Shown: positions 42,914 to 53,160 of the stretch, piece by piece
Layout: each line of letters opens with the position of its first letter
Numbering within the stretch: position 1 is the first letter of the stretch
NCBI RefSeq assembly: GCF_021654135.1
Contig: NZ_JAKGSD010000007.1
Span: forward strand, 148,746 to 212,745
Length of the DNA: 64,000 nt
Source of the DNA: Amycolatopsis tucumanensis
GTDB taxonomy: Bacteria > Actinomycetota > Actinomycetes > Mycobacteriales > Pseudonocardiaceae
Direction of reading: 5' to 3'
Program-made: the position numbers and the translations under genes
Notes under the pieces: model-generated
The model's input: only the letters and a program-made list of their open reading frames with translations
Told to the model about the DNA's origin: nothing
Databases searched by the model: none

Positions 42914-44335
42914 TTACCGCGCCAGCATTCCCTGCAACTTGGTCAGCCAGGCAGCGGCCTCGGGCAGGTCGCGCACGGGCTGGCTGTAGTGACCGCGGTC
43001 GTCGGGCGCCACCGGGGTGGTCGCGTCGATGATCATCTTGTTCGTGATGCCGGCGGGCTGCGAACCGGGGTCCAGCTCCAGCACCGGCAGGTTCGGGATG
43101 TTCACCAGGTCGCCCGCCGGGTTGACCTTTGTGGACAGCGCCCACATCACCTGCGGCAGGTTGAACGGGTCGACGTCCTCGTCGACCATGATCACCGTCT
43201 TGACGTACCCGAGCCCGTGCGGCGTGGTCATCGCCCGCATCCCGACGGCCTTCGCGAACCCGCCGTAGCGCTTCTTCGTCGAGATGATCGCCAGCAGCCC
43301 GTGCGTGTACATGGCGTTGACCGCCTGCACCTCCGGGAAGGCCTCCTTGAGCTGCTGGTAGATCGGCACGCAGGTGTTCGCCGCCATCAGAAAGTCGATC
43401 TCGGTCCACGGCATGCCGAGGTACAGCGACTCGAACACCGGGTTCGTCCGGTGGTGAATGCGGTCGATTCGCACCACCGTCATGTTCCGGCCGCCCGAGT
43501 AGTGGCCGGTGAACTCGCCGAACGGCCCCTCGATCTCGCGCTTGCGGCCCTCGATGACGCCTTCCAGGACCACCTCCGAGCCCCACGGCACGTCGAGCCC
43601 GGTCAGCGGCGCGGTCGCGATCGGGGCAGGCGCGCCGCGCAGGGCGCCGGCCATCTCGTACTCGCTCTGGTCGTAGGCCATCGGGGTGGCCGCGACGATC
43701 GAGATCACCGGCTCGTTGCCCAGCGCGATCGCGACCGGCAGGTCCTCGCCGTTCTCCTCGGCCTTGGCCAGGTGCAGCGCGATGTCGTGCATCGGCACCG
43801 GCTGGAGCCCCAGCTTGGCGCGGCCCTTGACCTGCATCCGGTACACCCCGACGTTCTGCTTGCCGAAGTGGTCCGGATCGGCCGGATCGCGGGACACGAC
43901 CGCGGCCTTGTCCAGGTAGAAGCCGCCGTCGCCGTCGTTGAGCCGGAACAGCGGCAGCACCCGGAACAGGTCGACGTCGTCACCTTCCAGCACGTTCTCC
44001 GCCCACGGCGGGTTCGCGCGCCGCTCCGGCGGCACCGGGAAATCCTCCCAGCGCCGGATGAACTCGGCGACCTGGTCCTTGATCCCGGTCTGCGGCGGCA
44101 GTCCCATCGCGAGCGCGTGGTTGGCCCAGGAGCCGTGCACGTTGAGCGCGATCCGGGCGTCGGTGAAGCCGGTGACGTTGTCGAAGTACAGCGCGGGCGC
44201 CTTGTCGCCGAGGCGCGGGGCGGCGTTGGCGGCGGCGCCGAGGTCGGGTTCGGGCGCGACCTCCTCGGTGATCCGCAGCAGCTGCCCGTGTTCGTCCAAA
44301 GTGTCCAGGAACGAGCGGAAGTCGTCGTAGGGCAC
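42914..44335 (-). CDS. UbiD-family hydroxyarylic acid decarboxylase (subunit C)
   Basis: A 473-aa prenylated-FMN-dependent decarboxylase. The UbiD glutamates lie in IEGPFGEFTGHYSGGR, and DDVDLFRVLPLFRLNDGDGG, NVGVYRMQVKGRAKLG and TDARIALNV further identify the family. Subunits B (UbiX-like), C and D are adjacent, the arrangement of vanillate or 4-hydroxybenzoate decarboxylases, so this is a catabolic rather than a ubiquinone enzyme; actinomycetes lack ubiquinone. The GTG start is set by AGGAGG 6 nt upstream. Confidence 0.93.
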   Translation of the reverse strand: MPYDDFRSFLDTLDEHGQLLRITEEVAPEPDLGAAANAAPRLGDKAPALYFDNVTGFTDARIALNVHGSWANHALAMGLPPQTGIKDQVAEFIRRWEDFPVPPERRANPPWAENVLEGDDVDLFRVLPLFRLNDGDGGFYLDKAAVVSRDPADPDHFGKQNVGVYRMQVKGRAKLGLQPVPMHDIALHLAKAEENGEDLPVAIALGNEPVISIVAATPMAYDQSEYEMAGALRGAPAPIATAPLTGLDVPWGSEVVLEGVIEGRKREIEGPFGEFTGHYSGGRNMTVVRIDRIHHRTNPVFESLYLGMPWTEIDFLMAANTCVPIYQQLKEAFPEVQAVNAMYTHGLLAIISTKKRYGGFAKAVGMRAMTTPHGLGYVKTVIMVDEDVDPFNLPQVMWALSTKVNPAGDLVNIPNLPVLELDPGSQPAGITNKMIIDATTPVAPDDRGHYSQPVRDLPEAAAWLTKLQGMLAR

Positions 44336-44345
44336 GGGTTTCCTC

Positions 44346-44912
44346 CTATCGGTGCAGGCCGGACCAGCGGCGGGCGCGGGGCGCGGGCAGGTCGAACTGG
44401 TCCAGCACGCGGGCGACGACGTGGTCAACGATGTCGTCCACGGAGTCCGGGTGGTTGTAGAAGGCGGGCATCGGCGGCACGACGCGCACGCCCATCCGCG
44501 CCAGCGCGAGCAGGTTCTCCAGGTGGATCTCGCTCAGCGGCGTCTCGCGCGGCACCAGGACGAGCTGGCGGCGTTCCTTGAGCACGACGTCGGCCGCGCG
44601 GCCGACCAGCCCGTCGGCGTACCCGGCGCGGATCCCGGCGACGGTCTTCATGCTGCACGGGACGACGACCATGCCGTCGGTGCGGAACGAGCCGGACGAG
44701 ATCGGCGCGGCCTGGTCCCCCGCGCCGTGCACGACGTCGGCGAGCTTGCCGACTTCCCGTGCGCTGTAAGGGGTTTCCAGCTCGATGGTGGTGCGCGCCC
44801 AGCGGGAGAGCACCAGGTGCGTCTCGACGTCGGGCAGGTCGCGGAGCGCTTCGAGCAGCCGGACGCCGAAGGGTGCGCCCGTCGCCCCGGTCATGCCGAC
44901 GATCAGCCGCAT
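44346..44912 (-). CDS. UbiX-type flavin prenyltransferase (subunit B)
   Basis: A 188-aa flavoprotein that prenylates FMN for the partner UbiD enzyme. Motifs are MTGATGAPFGVRLLEAL, the conserved SSGSFRTDGMVVVPCSMKTVAGI, and RRQLVLVPRETPLSEIHLENLL. It is the first gene of the operon and divergent from the MarR gene across a 56-bp gap containing a palindromic operator. Confidence 0.94.
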   Translation of the reverse strand: MRLIVGMTGATGAPFGVRLLEALRDLPDVETHLVLSRWARTTIELETPYSAREVGKLADVVHGAGDQAAPISSGSFRTDGMVVVPCSMKTVAGIRAGYADGLVGRAADVVLKERRQLVLVPRETPLSEIHLENLLALARMGVRVVPPMPAFYNHPDSVDDIVDHVVARVLDQFDLPAPRARRWSGLHR

Positions 44913-44927
44913 CGCGCCTCCCTATTA

Positions 44928-44941
44928 GTTCGTATACGAAC
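44928..44941. promoter_or_regulatory. MarR operator candidate
   Basis: GTTCGTATACGAAC is a perfect 14-bp palindrome; a second partial copy of the half site (TTCGTACG) starts 5 bp downstream. It lies between the divergent ubiX-like and marR starts, placed to repress both. Confidence 0.75.
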
Positions 44942-44968
44942 CTTTCGTACGCACACTAACATGCCTTC

Positions 44969-45382
44969 ATGACCGTTGTCGACGAAGCCGTGTTCCACGT
45001 CATGCGTCGCGCCCTGCAGGAACACGGCGCGCGCTGGCAGGCGGAGCTGCCCGCGCTGACGAAGCCGCAGTACGCGGTCCTGAAGGCGATCGCCGAGGGC
45101 GACGACGTGGACCAGGCGAGCGCGGGCCAGCAGGCGGCGATCGACAAGGCGACGCTGGCGAACCTGATGCTGCGACTGGAACAGCGCGGCCTGATCACGC
45201 GCACGATCGGCACCGATCGGCGCCGCCGCATCCTGCGACTGACCAGCGCGGGCGAAGCCGCCCTGCGCGAGGCCGACCCGGTCGCGCGCGAGGTGGACGA
45301 GTCGATGCTGAGCCGGCTGAGCGCCGCGGAGCGGGCCGAACTGCACCGGCTCCTGCTGAAGCTCAGCCCGCCGCCGGCGTGA
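44969..45382 (+). CDS. MarR-family regulator
   Basis: A 137-aa MarR protein: dimerisation helices, then the winged HTH (KPQYAVLKAIAEGDDVDQASAGQQAAIDKATLANLMLRLEQRGLITRTIGTDRRRRILRLT). It is divergent from the decarboxylase operon with a palindromic operator between, so it probably represses it and responds to an aromatic acid. Confidence 0.93.
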   Translation: MTVVDEAVFHVMRRALQEHGARWQAELPALTKPQYAVLKAIAEGDDVDQASAGQQAAIDKATLANLMLRLEQRGLITRTIGTDRRRRILRLTSAGEAALREADPVAREVDESMLSRLSAAERAELHRLLLKLSPPPA

Positions 45383-45400
45383 CCGTCGCCCGCCTCGTCG

Positions 45401-46354
45401 TCAGCGCGCCGCTGCCCCGTCCGACGCCGGCGAGGCCACCGCCGAAGCACCCGCCACGAGGAGGACCACTCCGCACACCGCGCCGGCCAGCGACACGGCG
45501 GCGAACAGCGCGCTCACGGCACCGTTGTTGCTCAGCGCGATGTGCGTCGGCCCGGAGGTGACCGCCACCCCGGTGCCTGCCCAGGCCACCGCGACCCGCG
45601 GCAGCACGCGGCCCGAACCCCGGCGCCGCACCAGGCTCAGCACCGCGACGGCGCCCCCGGCGACCAGCAGGCCTTGCGCGAGCAGGAAGGACTTCTGCCC
45701 GGCCGTGTCGAACCCGGCCGGCCCGCCCCAGCGCGCCCCGGACACCGACCACGCGAGCAGCATCGCCGCGTAACCGAGAACGACCACCGCAGCCGGTGTC
45801 ACGAGCGGGCCGGGCCGCCGCGGGGCCAGCTCCGGCACCCGGATCCGGAACACCACCGGCCACCGGTCCCGCGCGTAGCCGACGAACGCGGCCAGCAACC
45901 CGACGGCCTGCGCCACGAACCCGCCGTACACCACGGCGTAGACCCAGCCCTGCAGCCCGTTGTCCGCCGGCGCCGGGGAACCACCCAGCACCACCTGCGC
46001 GACCAGCCCCACCGGCAGGCCGAGCGCGATCGGCGCGAGCAGTCCCGTCGCCGCCCAGACCGGTCCCAGCGCCAGCACCCGCGGCAGCCGCCTGCCCCAC
46101 GGGAAGGTCAGCGCGAGCACGAGCGCGATGGCCGCCAGCTCCATCAGCCCGGTGATCACGTCCCCCACCAGGTGCCGCGCGTCCAGCAGTTCCGCGGCTC
46201 CGGCGGCGGTGGCGGCACCGGCGCTGCTCCCGGACAGCCACATCACCTTCAGCGCGAGGTACGGCACGCAGGCCGCGATCGTCGCGCAACAGATCCCCAG
46301 CCGGACCGGCCCCGGCCCGCTCCGCCGCACGTCGACGGCCCCCATCGTCACCAT
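45401..46354 (-). CDS. polytopic membrane protein
   Basis: A 317-aa hydrophobic protein with about eight predicted helices (e.g. ELAAIALVLALTFPWG, VVYGGFVAQAVGLLAAFVGYA, TPAAVVVLGYAAMLLAWSV, ALFAAVSLAGAVCGVVLLVAGA). I do not recognise the family. It is convergent with the marR gene and has a weak ribosome site. Confidence 0.75.
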   Translation of the reverse strand: MVTMGAVDVRRSGPGPVRLGICCATIAACVPYLALKVMWLSGSSAGAATAAGAAELLDARHLVGDVITGLMELAAIALVLALTFPWGRRLPRVLALGPVWAATGLLAPIALGLPVGLVAQVVLGGSPAPADNGLQGWVYAVVYGGFVAQAVGLLAAFVGYARDRWPVVFRIRVPELAPRRPGPLVTPAAVVVLGYAAMLLAWSVSGARWGGPAGFDTAGQKSFLLAQGLLVAGGAVAVLSLVRRRGSGRVLPRVAVAWAGTGVAVTSGPTHIALSNNGAVSALFAAVSLAGAVCGVVLLVAGASAVASPASDGAAAR

Positions 46355-46399
46355 GACCGGGAACGTATCGGCGCGGAACTGAGATCGCGCTGAGGCCGC

Positions 46400-46648
46400 T
46401 CAGGGGCACTCCTCCTCCGCGTCGTTCTGCCACAGCATCGCCGCGTGCAGGGCCGCGATCAGCCGTTCGTCGTCGGCCACGCTCGGCTCGCTGCCCAGCG
46501 GGATCCAGCGCTGGCACACCTCGCGGCCGTCCTCGTACCCGGTCAGCAGCATCCCCGGGTACGACAACGTCACCGGCTCGCCGTCCGGCCCGTCCACGTC
46601 GACCCGCCGGAGGTGCATCGCCACCCGCACCTGCCGCTTCCCGCCCAT
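46400..46648 (-). CDS. hypothetical protein, 82 aa
   Basis: A short acidic protein ([47 protein letters not shown]...) whose body looks like one small globular β-rich domain. GAGGTGGGCAGGTG precedes ATG 46648; ATG 46618 would give 72 aa. Family unknown. Upstream it is divergent from tex. Confidence 0.6.
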   Translation of the reverse strand: MGGKRQVRVAMHLRRVDVDGPDGEPVTLSYPGMLLTGYEDGREVCQRWIPLGSEPSVADDERLIAALHAAMLWQNDAEEECP

Positions 46649-46816
46649 CCGCACCTGCCCACCTCGACCCCGGTATCCCGAGGTCGCGGCCGGGCCCGCG
46701 TTGGTTACCGCGCCGATCCTCCCGATTCGGCAACGGCGGGCACCCCTTCCGTGCCGCGCCCGGTCGGCGCAGGCAGAATTGGCCCCCGCAACCGCGAGCA
46801 GGGAGTGATCAGCATC

Positions 46817-49156
46817 GTGACAGTGGCCGTGCAGTCGATCGAGCAGAAGATCGCCGAGGAGCTCGGCGTCCGCGAAGGGCAGGTCAAGGCCGCCGTGGAC
46901 CTGCTCGACGGCGGGGCGACCGTGCCGTTCATCGCGCGGTACCGCAAGGAGGTGACCGGCGCGCTGGACGACGCCCAGCTGCGCACGCTGGAGGACCGGC
47001 TGCGTTACCTGCGGGAGCTCGACGAGCGCCGGGCCGCGATCCTCGAATCGATCGACAGCCAGGGCAAGCTCACCGAGGAGCTGGCCGAGGCGATCCGCGC
47101 CGCGGACACCAAAGCCCGGCTGGAGGACATCTACCTCCCCTACAAGCCGAAGCGGCGCACGAAGGCGCAGATCGCCCGCGAGGCCGGCCTGGAGCCGCTG
47201 GCCGACGGCCTGTTGAACGACCCGAACACCGACCCGCAGGCCGCCGCGGCCGTGTTCGTCGACCCCGAGAAGGGCGTCGCGGACGCGCAGGCCGCGCTGG
47301 ACGGGGCTCGCGCGATCCTGGTCGAGCGCTTCGGCGAGGACGCCGACCTGATCGGCGAGCTGCGCGAGAAGATGTGGTCGGAGGGCTACTTCTCGTCGAA
47401 GGTCCGCCAGGGCAAGGAGACCGAGGGCGCGAAGTTCGCCGACTACTTCGACTTCGCCGAGCCGTTCACGAAGATGCCCTCGCACCGGGTGCTGGCGATG
47501 CTGCGCGGCGAGAAGGAGGAGGTCCTCGACCTCACCGTCGAGCCGGAAGAACCCAGCGACGAGCCGAAGGTGGGCCCCTCGGACTACGAGCGCCGCATCG
47601 CGCAGCGCTTCGGCATCACCAACGAGGGCCGCCCGGCCGACAAGTGGCTACAGGACACCGTGCGGTGGGCCTGGCGCACCAAGATCCTCCTGCACCTCGG
47701 CATCGACCTGCGGATGCGGCTGCGCCAGAAGGCCGAGGAGGACGCGGTGAACGTGTTCGCCGCGAACCTGCGCGACCTGCTGCTGGCCGCGCCCGCAGGC
47801 ACCCGCGCCACGATGGGCCTCGACCCGGGTTTCCGCACCGGCGTGAAGGTCGCCGTCGTGGACGCGACCGGCAAGGTCGTCAACACCCACACGATCTACC
47901 CACACCAGCCGCAGAACCGCTGGGACCAGTCGATCGACGAGCTGGCCAAGCTCTGCGCCGCCCACTCGGTGGACCTGATCGCGATCGGCAACGGCACCGC
48001 GTCCCGGGAGACCGACAAGCTCGCCATCGAGTTGATCAAGCGGCACCCCGAGCTGAAGCTGACCAAGGCCGTCGTTTCGGAGGCGGGCGCGTCGGTCTAC
48101 TCGGCGTCCGCGTTCGCCTCGCAGGAGCTGCCCGAGCTGGACGTCTCGCTGCGCGGCGCGGTGTCGATCGCGCGTCGCCTGCAGGACCCGCTGGCCGAGC
48201 TGGTGAAAATCGACCCCAAGTCGATCGGCGTCGGGCAGTACCAGCACGACGTGTCCGAGGTGGCGCTGTCCCGCTCGCTGGACGCGGTGGTCGAGGACTG
48301 CGTGAACGCGGTCGGCGTGGACGTCAACACCGCGTCGACTCCGCTGCTGACCAGGGTCTCCGGCATCACCGCCGGCCTGGCCGAGAACATCGTCAACCAC
48401 CGCGACACGCACGGCCCGTTCCGGTCGCGCTCGGCGCTGAAGGACGTCGCGCGGCTGGGCCCGAAGGCGTTCGAGCAGTGCGCCGGCTTCCTGCGGATCC
48501 GTGGCGGCGACGACCCGCTGGACTCCTCCAGCGTGCACCCGGAGGCCTACCCGGTCGTGCGGCGGATCCTGTCGAAGACCGGCATCGAGCTGCGGGAGCT
48601 GATCGGCAACGAGCGGGTGCTGCGCAAGCTGCGCCCGGAGGACTTCGTCGACGAGACCTTCGGCCTGCCGACCGTCACCGACATCCTCGCCGAGCTGGAG
48701 AAACCCGGCCGCGACCCGCGCCCGGCGTTCAAGACCGCGACGTTCGCCGAGGGTGTGGAGAAGATCGGCGACCTCAAGCCGGGCATGCGGCTGGAGGGCG
48801 TGGTGACGAACGTGGCCGCGTTCGGGGCGTTCGTCGACATCGGGGTGCACCAGGACGGCCTGGTGCACGTGTCGGCGATGTCGAAGAACTTCGTCAAGGA
48901 CCCGCGTGAGGTAGTCAAGCCGGGTGACATCGTCAAGGTGAAGGTGCTCGAGGTGGACATCCCGCGCAAGCGGATCTCGCTGACCCTGCGCCTGGACGAC
49001 GAGGTCGGCGGCGGCCGCGCCAAACCCGCTGGTGGCGGCGGCGGTGAGCGCCGTGGCGGGCAGCCGCGCAAGGGCGGTCAGCCGAAGCGGCGCGAGCCCG
49101 CCGGCGGCGGCGGTGCGCTGGCCGACGCACTCCGGAAGGCCGGCTACGGTCGCTAA
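46817..49156 (+). CDS. tex: Tex-family RNA-binding transcription accessory protein
   Basis: A 779-aa protein homologous to Tex/Spt6. The N-terminal helical part ([57 protein letters not shown]) is distinctive, followed by a YqgF-like nuclease-fold domain ([17 protein letters not shown]), helix-hairpin-helix motifs ([24 protein letters not shown]), and an S1 domain ([34 protein letters not shown]). The last 50 residues are a Gly/Arg-rich tail. Start GTG 46817 has GGGAG 11 nt before it; other GTGs are nearby. Confidence 0.95.
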   Translation: MTVAVQSIEQKIAEELGVREGQVKAAVDLLDGGATVPFIARYRKEVTGALDDAQLRTLEDRLRYLRELDERRAAILESIDSQGKLTEELAEAIRAADTKARLEDIYLPYKPKRRTKAQIAREAGLEPLADGLLNDPNTDPQAAAAVFVDPEKGVADAQAALDGARAILVERFGEDADLIGELREKMWSEGYFSSKVRQGKETEGAKFADYFDFAEPFTKMPSHRVLAMLRGEKEEVLDLTVEPEEPSDEPKVGPSDYERRIAQRFGITNEGRPADKWLQDTVRWAWRTKILLHLGIDLRMRLRQKAEEDAVNVFAANLRDLLLAAPAGTRATMGLDPGFRTGVKVAVVDATGKVVNTHTIYPHQPQNRWDQSIDELAKLCAAHSVDLIAIGNGTASRETDKLAIELIKRHPELKLTKAVVSEAGASVYSASAFASQELPELDVSLRGAVSIARRLQDPLAELVKIDPKSIGVGQYQHDVSEVALSRSLDAVVEDCVNAVGVDVNTASTPLLTRVSGITAGLAENIVNHRDTHGPFRSRSALKDVARLGPKAFEQCAGFLRIRGGDDPLDSSSVHPEAYPVVRRILSKTGIELRELIGNERVLRKLRPEDFVDETFGLPTVTDILAELEKPGRDPRPAFKTATFAEGVEKIGDLKPGMRLEGVVTNVAAFGAFVDIGVHQDGLVHVSAMSKNFVKDPREVVKPGDIVKVKVLEVDIPRKRISLTLRLDDEVGGGRAKPAGGGGGERRGGQPRKGGQPKRREPAGGGGALADALRKAGYGR

Positions 49157-49184
49157 AACGCCGTTCAGGGTTCATCATCGAGGG

Positions 49185-49628
49185 GTGCAGTGGGCCGACT
49201 CCCTGGCAGATCGATCCGCGCGGCGTTGGCTGCGCGGGATCGCCGGGCGGCTCGACTCCGGCTGGCAGGCGCTGGCCGGAGACCCCTCGGTGTGGCGGGC
49301 GTTCGGCAGGCACCTGGCCGCTGTCGACGACGCGGTGCGGTGCGAGCAGGACATGGTCCCGCGCCAGGAGCCGGTGAGCAGGCTCGTCCTGCTGGCCGGT
49401 CACGCGCACGACGTGTGGACCGAGGCGGCGGAGGTGGACTGGCAACCGCCCGCGGATTCCGGCGACTGGACCGACCGGGAGTGGACGGGGCTGCGCCTGC
49501 TCGCCTGCCTCCGCCTCGCGGCCGACGAGCCGCGTGGCCCGAAGCTGCCCGCGGCCGCGGAATTCGCCCGGAGCCGTCCTGCCGGAACCGGTGAACAAGT
49601 GAACAATCGGCGCGAATACTTCCGCTGA
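49185..49628 (+). CDS. hypothetical protein, 147 aa
   Basis: A helical protein (MQWADSLADRSARRWLRGIAGRLDSGWQALAGDPSVWRAFGRHLAAVDDAVRCEQDM...), Trp- and Arg-rich, no membrane segments, unknown family. It starts 28 bp after tex with GTG and a poor ribosome site. The last 25 residues are variable. Confidence 0.55.
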   Translation: MQWADSLADRSARRWLRGIAGRLDSGWQALAGDPSVWRAFGRHLAAVDDAVRCEQDMVPRQEPVSRLVLLAGHAHDVWTEAAEVDWQPPADSGDWTDREWTGLRLLACLRLAADEPRGPKLPAAAEFARSRPAGTGEQVNNRREYFR

Positions 49629-49714
49629 AATTAGGGAAAAAGCCGCCGAACGGCACTGGTGAATCGTTGACGGGCTTGCCTAGTATCGGATTTCCTTTTT
49701 TCCGGTCGGGGGCG

Positions 49715-52549
49715 ATGCCGTTGGTGTTCTTCCGCATCCTGGGACCGCTCGAAGCGGAGGCCGGGGGCCGTCGCGTGCCGCTCGGCGGCCCGAAACCGCG
49801 CCTGCTGCTGGCCGCCCTGCTGCTCCAGCCCGGCGTCGTGGTGTCCGCAGACGCGCTGACGGACGTGCTGTGGCCGGGGCGCGCGCCGCGGTCCGCCGCC
49901 GCGAACCTGCGCACCTATGTGCACGGCCTGCGCCGCGTGCTCGGGGACCGCATCGAAAGCGGCCCGGGCGGATATCAGCTCCACGCCGGGCCGGACGAGC
50001 TGGACGCGACGCTCGCCGAGCGGCTCGTGGCGCGGGCGCGTGCCGAAGAGGCGCCGGTGCTGCTCGACCGGGCGGCCGCGCTGTGGCGCGGCGAGGTGCT
50101 GGAAGACCTGCCGCACCACCACACCTGGTCGTCCGCCGTCGCGCGGCTGAGCGAGCTGCGGTTGTCGGTGCAGGAGGAACGGTTGCGGTTCCACGTGTCG
50201 GCCGGGCGGCACGCCGAGGCGATCGTGGAACTGCGTGGCCTGCTGGCCGAACAGCCGTTGCGGGAGGAGCTGTGGCGGCTGCTCGTCGTCGCGCTGGGCG
50301 CGAGCGGGCGACAGGGTGAGGCGCTGGCCGCGTACGCCGAAGCCGAGCGCGTGCTGCGCACGGAGCTGGATGCCGAGCCGGGCGTGCGGCTGCGGCAGGC
50401 GGCGGCCGAACTGGACGCGCCGGCGCCGGTGTGCCAGCTGCCGCTGGACCTGCCCGACTTCACCGGCCGCGAGACGGGGCTCGCGCAGCTGACCGGCTTG
50501 CTGGACGGCGAGCACCCCGCCGTCGTGGTGTTGTCCGGGCCGCCGGGCGCGGGGAAGTCGGCGCTGGCCGTGCACGCCGCCCACGCCGTGCGCGACCGCT
50601 ACCCCGACGGCCAGCTGTACGTGGACCTGCGTGGCACGTCGGACTCGCCCCGGCGACCGCTGGACGTGCTGGCCGAACTGCTGCACGCGCTCGGCGTGCC
50701 GGACGCCGGGATCCCGCGCGGGCTCGACGAACGGTCGGCGTTGCTCCGCTCGCGGCTGGTGGGACGGCGGGTGTGCGTGGTGCTCGACGACGCGGGCAGC
50801 GCCGCGCAGGTGCGGCCGCTGCTGCCCGGCGCGGGCGCGGCCGCGGTGCTGGTGACCAGCCGGGGCAGGCTGCCCGACCTCACCGTCGCCCGGCACGTCG
50901 ACGTCGGCGTGCTGACGGCCGCGGAGGCCACGGAGCTGCTGGGCCGGATCGCCGGGGCCGGCCGGGTGGCGGCCGAACCCGAGGCGGCGGCCGGGATCGT
51001 CGAGGCGTGCGGCCGGTTGCCACTGGCGATCCGCATCGCCGGAGCACGGCTTTCGCACCGTCGTGAGTGGACACTCCACGCGCTTGCCGCCCGGTTGGCC
51101 GACGAGCGCCGTCGCCTGGACGAGCTGCGCGTCGGCGACCTGGCGGTGCGGGCGAGCCTCGCGCTGAGCCACGACCAGCTGCCCGGCAGCTGCGCCCGGG
51201 CGTTCCGTGCGCTGGGCGGGCTCGGGCCGCTGCCGTTCCCCGGCTGGGTGGTCGCGGCGCTGCTCGGGCGGGAGCACGCGGACGACGTGCTGGACGTGCT
51301 GGTCGACGCGCACCTGGTCGAGCTGGTCGGCGACCAGCCCCGGTACCGGCTGCACGACCTGGTGCGCTGCTACGCGCGGGAACTCGGGGAGCCGGATCCG
51401 GACGGCGTCCGCCGTGTGGTCGAGGGGTACCTCTCGCTCGCCACTGAGGCGGCGGAGCGGATGCCGGTCCGCTTCTTCGGCGCCGCGCCGGAGCCGCGGT
51501 CGGCGGACTGGTGGCGCCCGGACCAGCTGGACGATCCGGTGGCGTGGTTCGCGGGCGAGCGACCGGTGCCACTCGTCGAACTGGCGGTGGCCCACGGTCT
51601 CGACGCGCTGGCGTGGCGGCTGGCGGCGGCGTTCACCCCGTACTTCGACCTGCGCGGGCACCACGAGGACTGGCGCCGCACGCACGAACTGGCGCTGGGC
51701 GCGGCCGAGCGGGCGGGCGAGCCGCGCGGGCAGGCGCTGGTGCTGCGCAACCTCGGGCAGCTCGAGGTCTACCAGGACGACTACACCGCCGCGCGTGAGG
51801 CGTTCGAGCGGTCGGTGGCGTTGTTCCGGAGCATCGGCGACGACCAGGGCGCGGCCGTCGCGCTGGCCGGGTTGAGCACGATCCGGCGCGTCGCGGGCGA
51901 GCACGAGATGGCACTTTCGCACTGCCACGACGCGCTGGAGCTGTTCATCCGCAGCGGCGACCGGCATGGCGAGGCGGTGGTGCGGATCGCGATCGGCTCG
52001 GTGTGGCTGGCGCGGGGCTGCCACGCGACGGCCGAGCGCTGGTTCACCGACGCGCGTGAGGCGTGTGTCGAGATCGGCGACCGGCACCGCGAAGCGCACG
52101 CCCGGCACCGGATGGCGTTGCTGCACCAGCAACGCGGCAACCTCGGACGGGCCCGTGAGGAGCTGGACCGGGCGATCGCGATCTTCGGCGAGCTGGGCGA
52201 CGACCACTGCGTGGGCTACGCGCACCAGAGCCTCGGGGAGCTGTGCCTGCGCAGCGGCGACCTCGCGCACGCGAAGCTCCTGCTGGTGAACTCGCTGTCG
52301 GTGCACCGGCGCGACGGCGACCGGCGGTCCGAGGCCGAAGCGGGGCAGCTGCTCGGCGAGTTGCACGAACGGCTCGGACAGGTGCGCGAGGCTCACGGCC
52401 TGTTCCGGCGATCGCTGGAGATCTGGTCGGAGCTCGGCGCCGAAGAAGCGGCGGCCGCGCTGCGGGAACGGTTGAGTCACCACCCATTGACCATGATCGC
52501 GGGCGGGTCCATCCTGGTGCCCTCCGAGAGAGCCGGGAGGCAGCCATGA
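49715..52549 (+). CDS. AfsR/SARP-type regulator with NTPase and TPR domains
   Basis: A 944-aa regulator. Residues 1-95 are an OmpR-like DNA-binding domain (FRILGPLEAEAGGRRVPLGGPKPRLLLAALLLQPGVVVSADALTDVLWPGRAPRSAAANLRTYVHGLRRVLG) and about 96-240 the bacterial transcriptional activator domain. An NTPase follows with P-loop GPPGAGKS at 275-282 and Asp pair VCVVLDDAG, then a helical region and TPR repeats from about 690 to the end. It resembles AfsR, which activates secondary metabolism. ATG 49715 has GGGGG just upstream. It overlaps the oxidoreductase gene by 4 bp. No biosynthetic cluster is visible nearby. Confidence 0.93.
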   Translation: MPLVFFRILGPLEAEAGGRRVPLGGPKPRLLLAALLLQPGVVVSADALTDVLWPGRAPRSAAANLRTYVHGLRRVLGDRIESGPGGYQLHAGPDELDATLAERLVARARAEEAPVLLDRAAALWRGEVLEDLPHHHTWSSAVARLSELRLSVQEERLRFHVSAGRHAEAIVELRGLLAEQPLREELWRLLVVALGASGRQGEALAAYAEAERVLRTELDAEPGVRLRQAAAELDAPAPVCQLPLDLPDFTGRETGLAQLTGLLDGEHPAVVVLSGPPGAGKSALAVHAAHAVRDRYPDGQLYVDLRGTSDSPRRPLDVLAELLHALGVPDAGIPRGLDERSALLRSRLVGRRVCVVLDDAGSAAQVRPLLPGAGAAAVLVTSRGRLPDLTVARHVDVGVLTAAEATELLGRIAGAGRVAAEPEAAAGIVEACGRLPLAIRIAGARLSHRREWTLHALAARLADERRRLDELRVGDLAVRASLALSHDQLPGSCARAFRALGGLGPLPFPGWVVAALLGREHADDVLDVLVDAHLVELVGDQPRYRLHDLVRCYARELGEPDPDGVRRVVEGYLSLATEAAERMPVRFFGAAPEPRSADWWRPDQLDDPVAWFAGERPVPLVELAVAHGLDALAWRLAAAFTPYFDLRGHHEDWRRTHELALGAAERAGEPRGQALVLRNLGQLEVYQDDYTAAREAFERSVALFRSIGDDQGAAVALAGLSTIRRVAGEHEMALSHCHDALELFIRSGDRHGEAVVRIAIGSVWLARGCHATAERWFTDAREACVEIGDRHREAHARHRMALLHQQRGNLGRAREELDRAIAIFGELGDDHCVGYAHQSLGELCLRSGDLAHAKLLLVNSLSVHRRDGDRRSEAEAGQLLGELHERLGQVREAHGLFRRSLEIWSELGAEEAAAALRERLSHHPLTMIAGGSILVPSERAGRQP

Positions 52550-53160
52550 GCACCTTCGTCGTGGTCGGCGGCGCCGGGCGGACCGGCCGCCGGATCGGGG
52601 AACGGCTCGCGAGCGGCGGTCACCGGGTGGTGGTGGCGAGCCGGAGTTCGGAGCCCCCGCTGGACCTGACGGCGAAACCGGACCCGGCGCTCTTCGCCGG
52701 CGCCGAGGGGGTCGTGATCGTCGCGGAGCCGCCGAAGGAGCCGGACGCGGCGGAGGCCGCGATGCACGGCGGTGTCTCGGCGATCGCGGAAATCGCGGCA
52801 CGCGAGGACATCCCGGTGGTGCTGGTGTCCCAGATCTACCTGACGCGGCCGGCGGAGCACCCCGAGATGAGCGCGCGCATCGAGGCCCGCGCCAGGGGCG
52901 AGCAGGCGCTGCGGGAGAGCGGCGCGCAGTACACGATCGTGCGGCCGAGCTGGCTGCACGACCTGCCCGCCGCCGGGGTGCGCGTCGAGCAGGGCGACAC
53001 CGGCGAGGGCCGGGTCTCGCGCGACGCGGTGGCCGACGCCGTCGTGGCCGCGTTGTTCGACCCGTCGGCGTCGGGCAAGACGTTCGAGCTGTACGACGAC
53101 GAGGACTCGCCGCGGCCGGACTGGCCGTCGGTGTTCGCCGCGCTGCACCCCGATCAGTGA
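52546..53160 (+). CDS. NAD(P)-binding oxidoreductase (SDR-like)
   Basis: A 204-aa atypical short-chain dehydrogenase of the NmrA/NAD(P)H-binding kind. The dinucleotide loop VVVGGAGRTGRRIGERL is at residues 5-21; YTIVRPSWLHDLPAAG and the C-terminal region are typical. It overlaps the SARP gene by 4 bp and the convergent Lrp gene by 7 bp. Confidence 0.9.
   Translation: MSTFVVVGGAGRTGRRIGERLASGGHRVVVASRSSEPPLDLTAKPDPALFAGAEGVVIVAEPPKEPDAAEAAMHGGVSAIAEIAAREDIPVVLVSQIYLTRPAEHPEMSARIEARARGEQALRESGAQYTIVRPSWLHDLPAAGVRVEQGDTGEGRVSRDAVADAVVAALFDPSASGKTFELYDDEDSPRPDWPSVFAALHPDQ

Noticed and set aside
49631..52801. Minus-strand open frame of 1056 codons
   Set aside because: Antisense to the SARP/NTPase/TPR gene; the translation is His/Arg/Pro-rich with no domain, typical of shadow frames in high-GC DNA.
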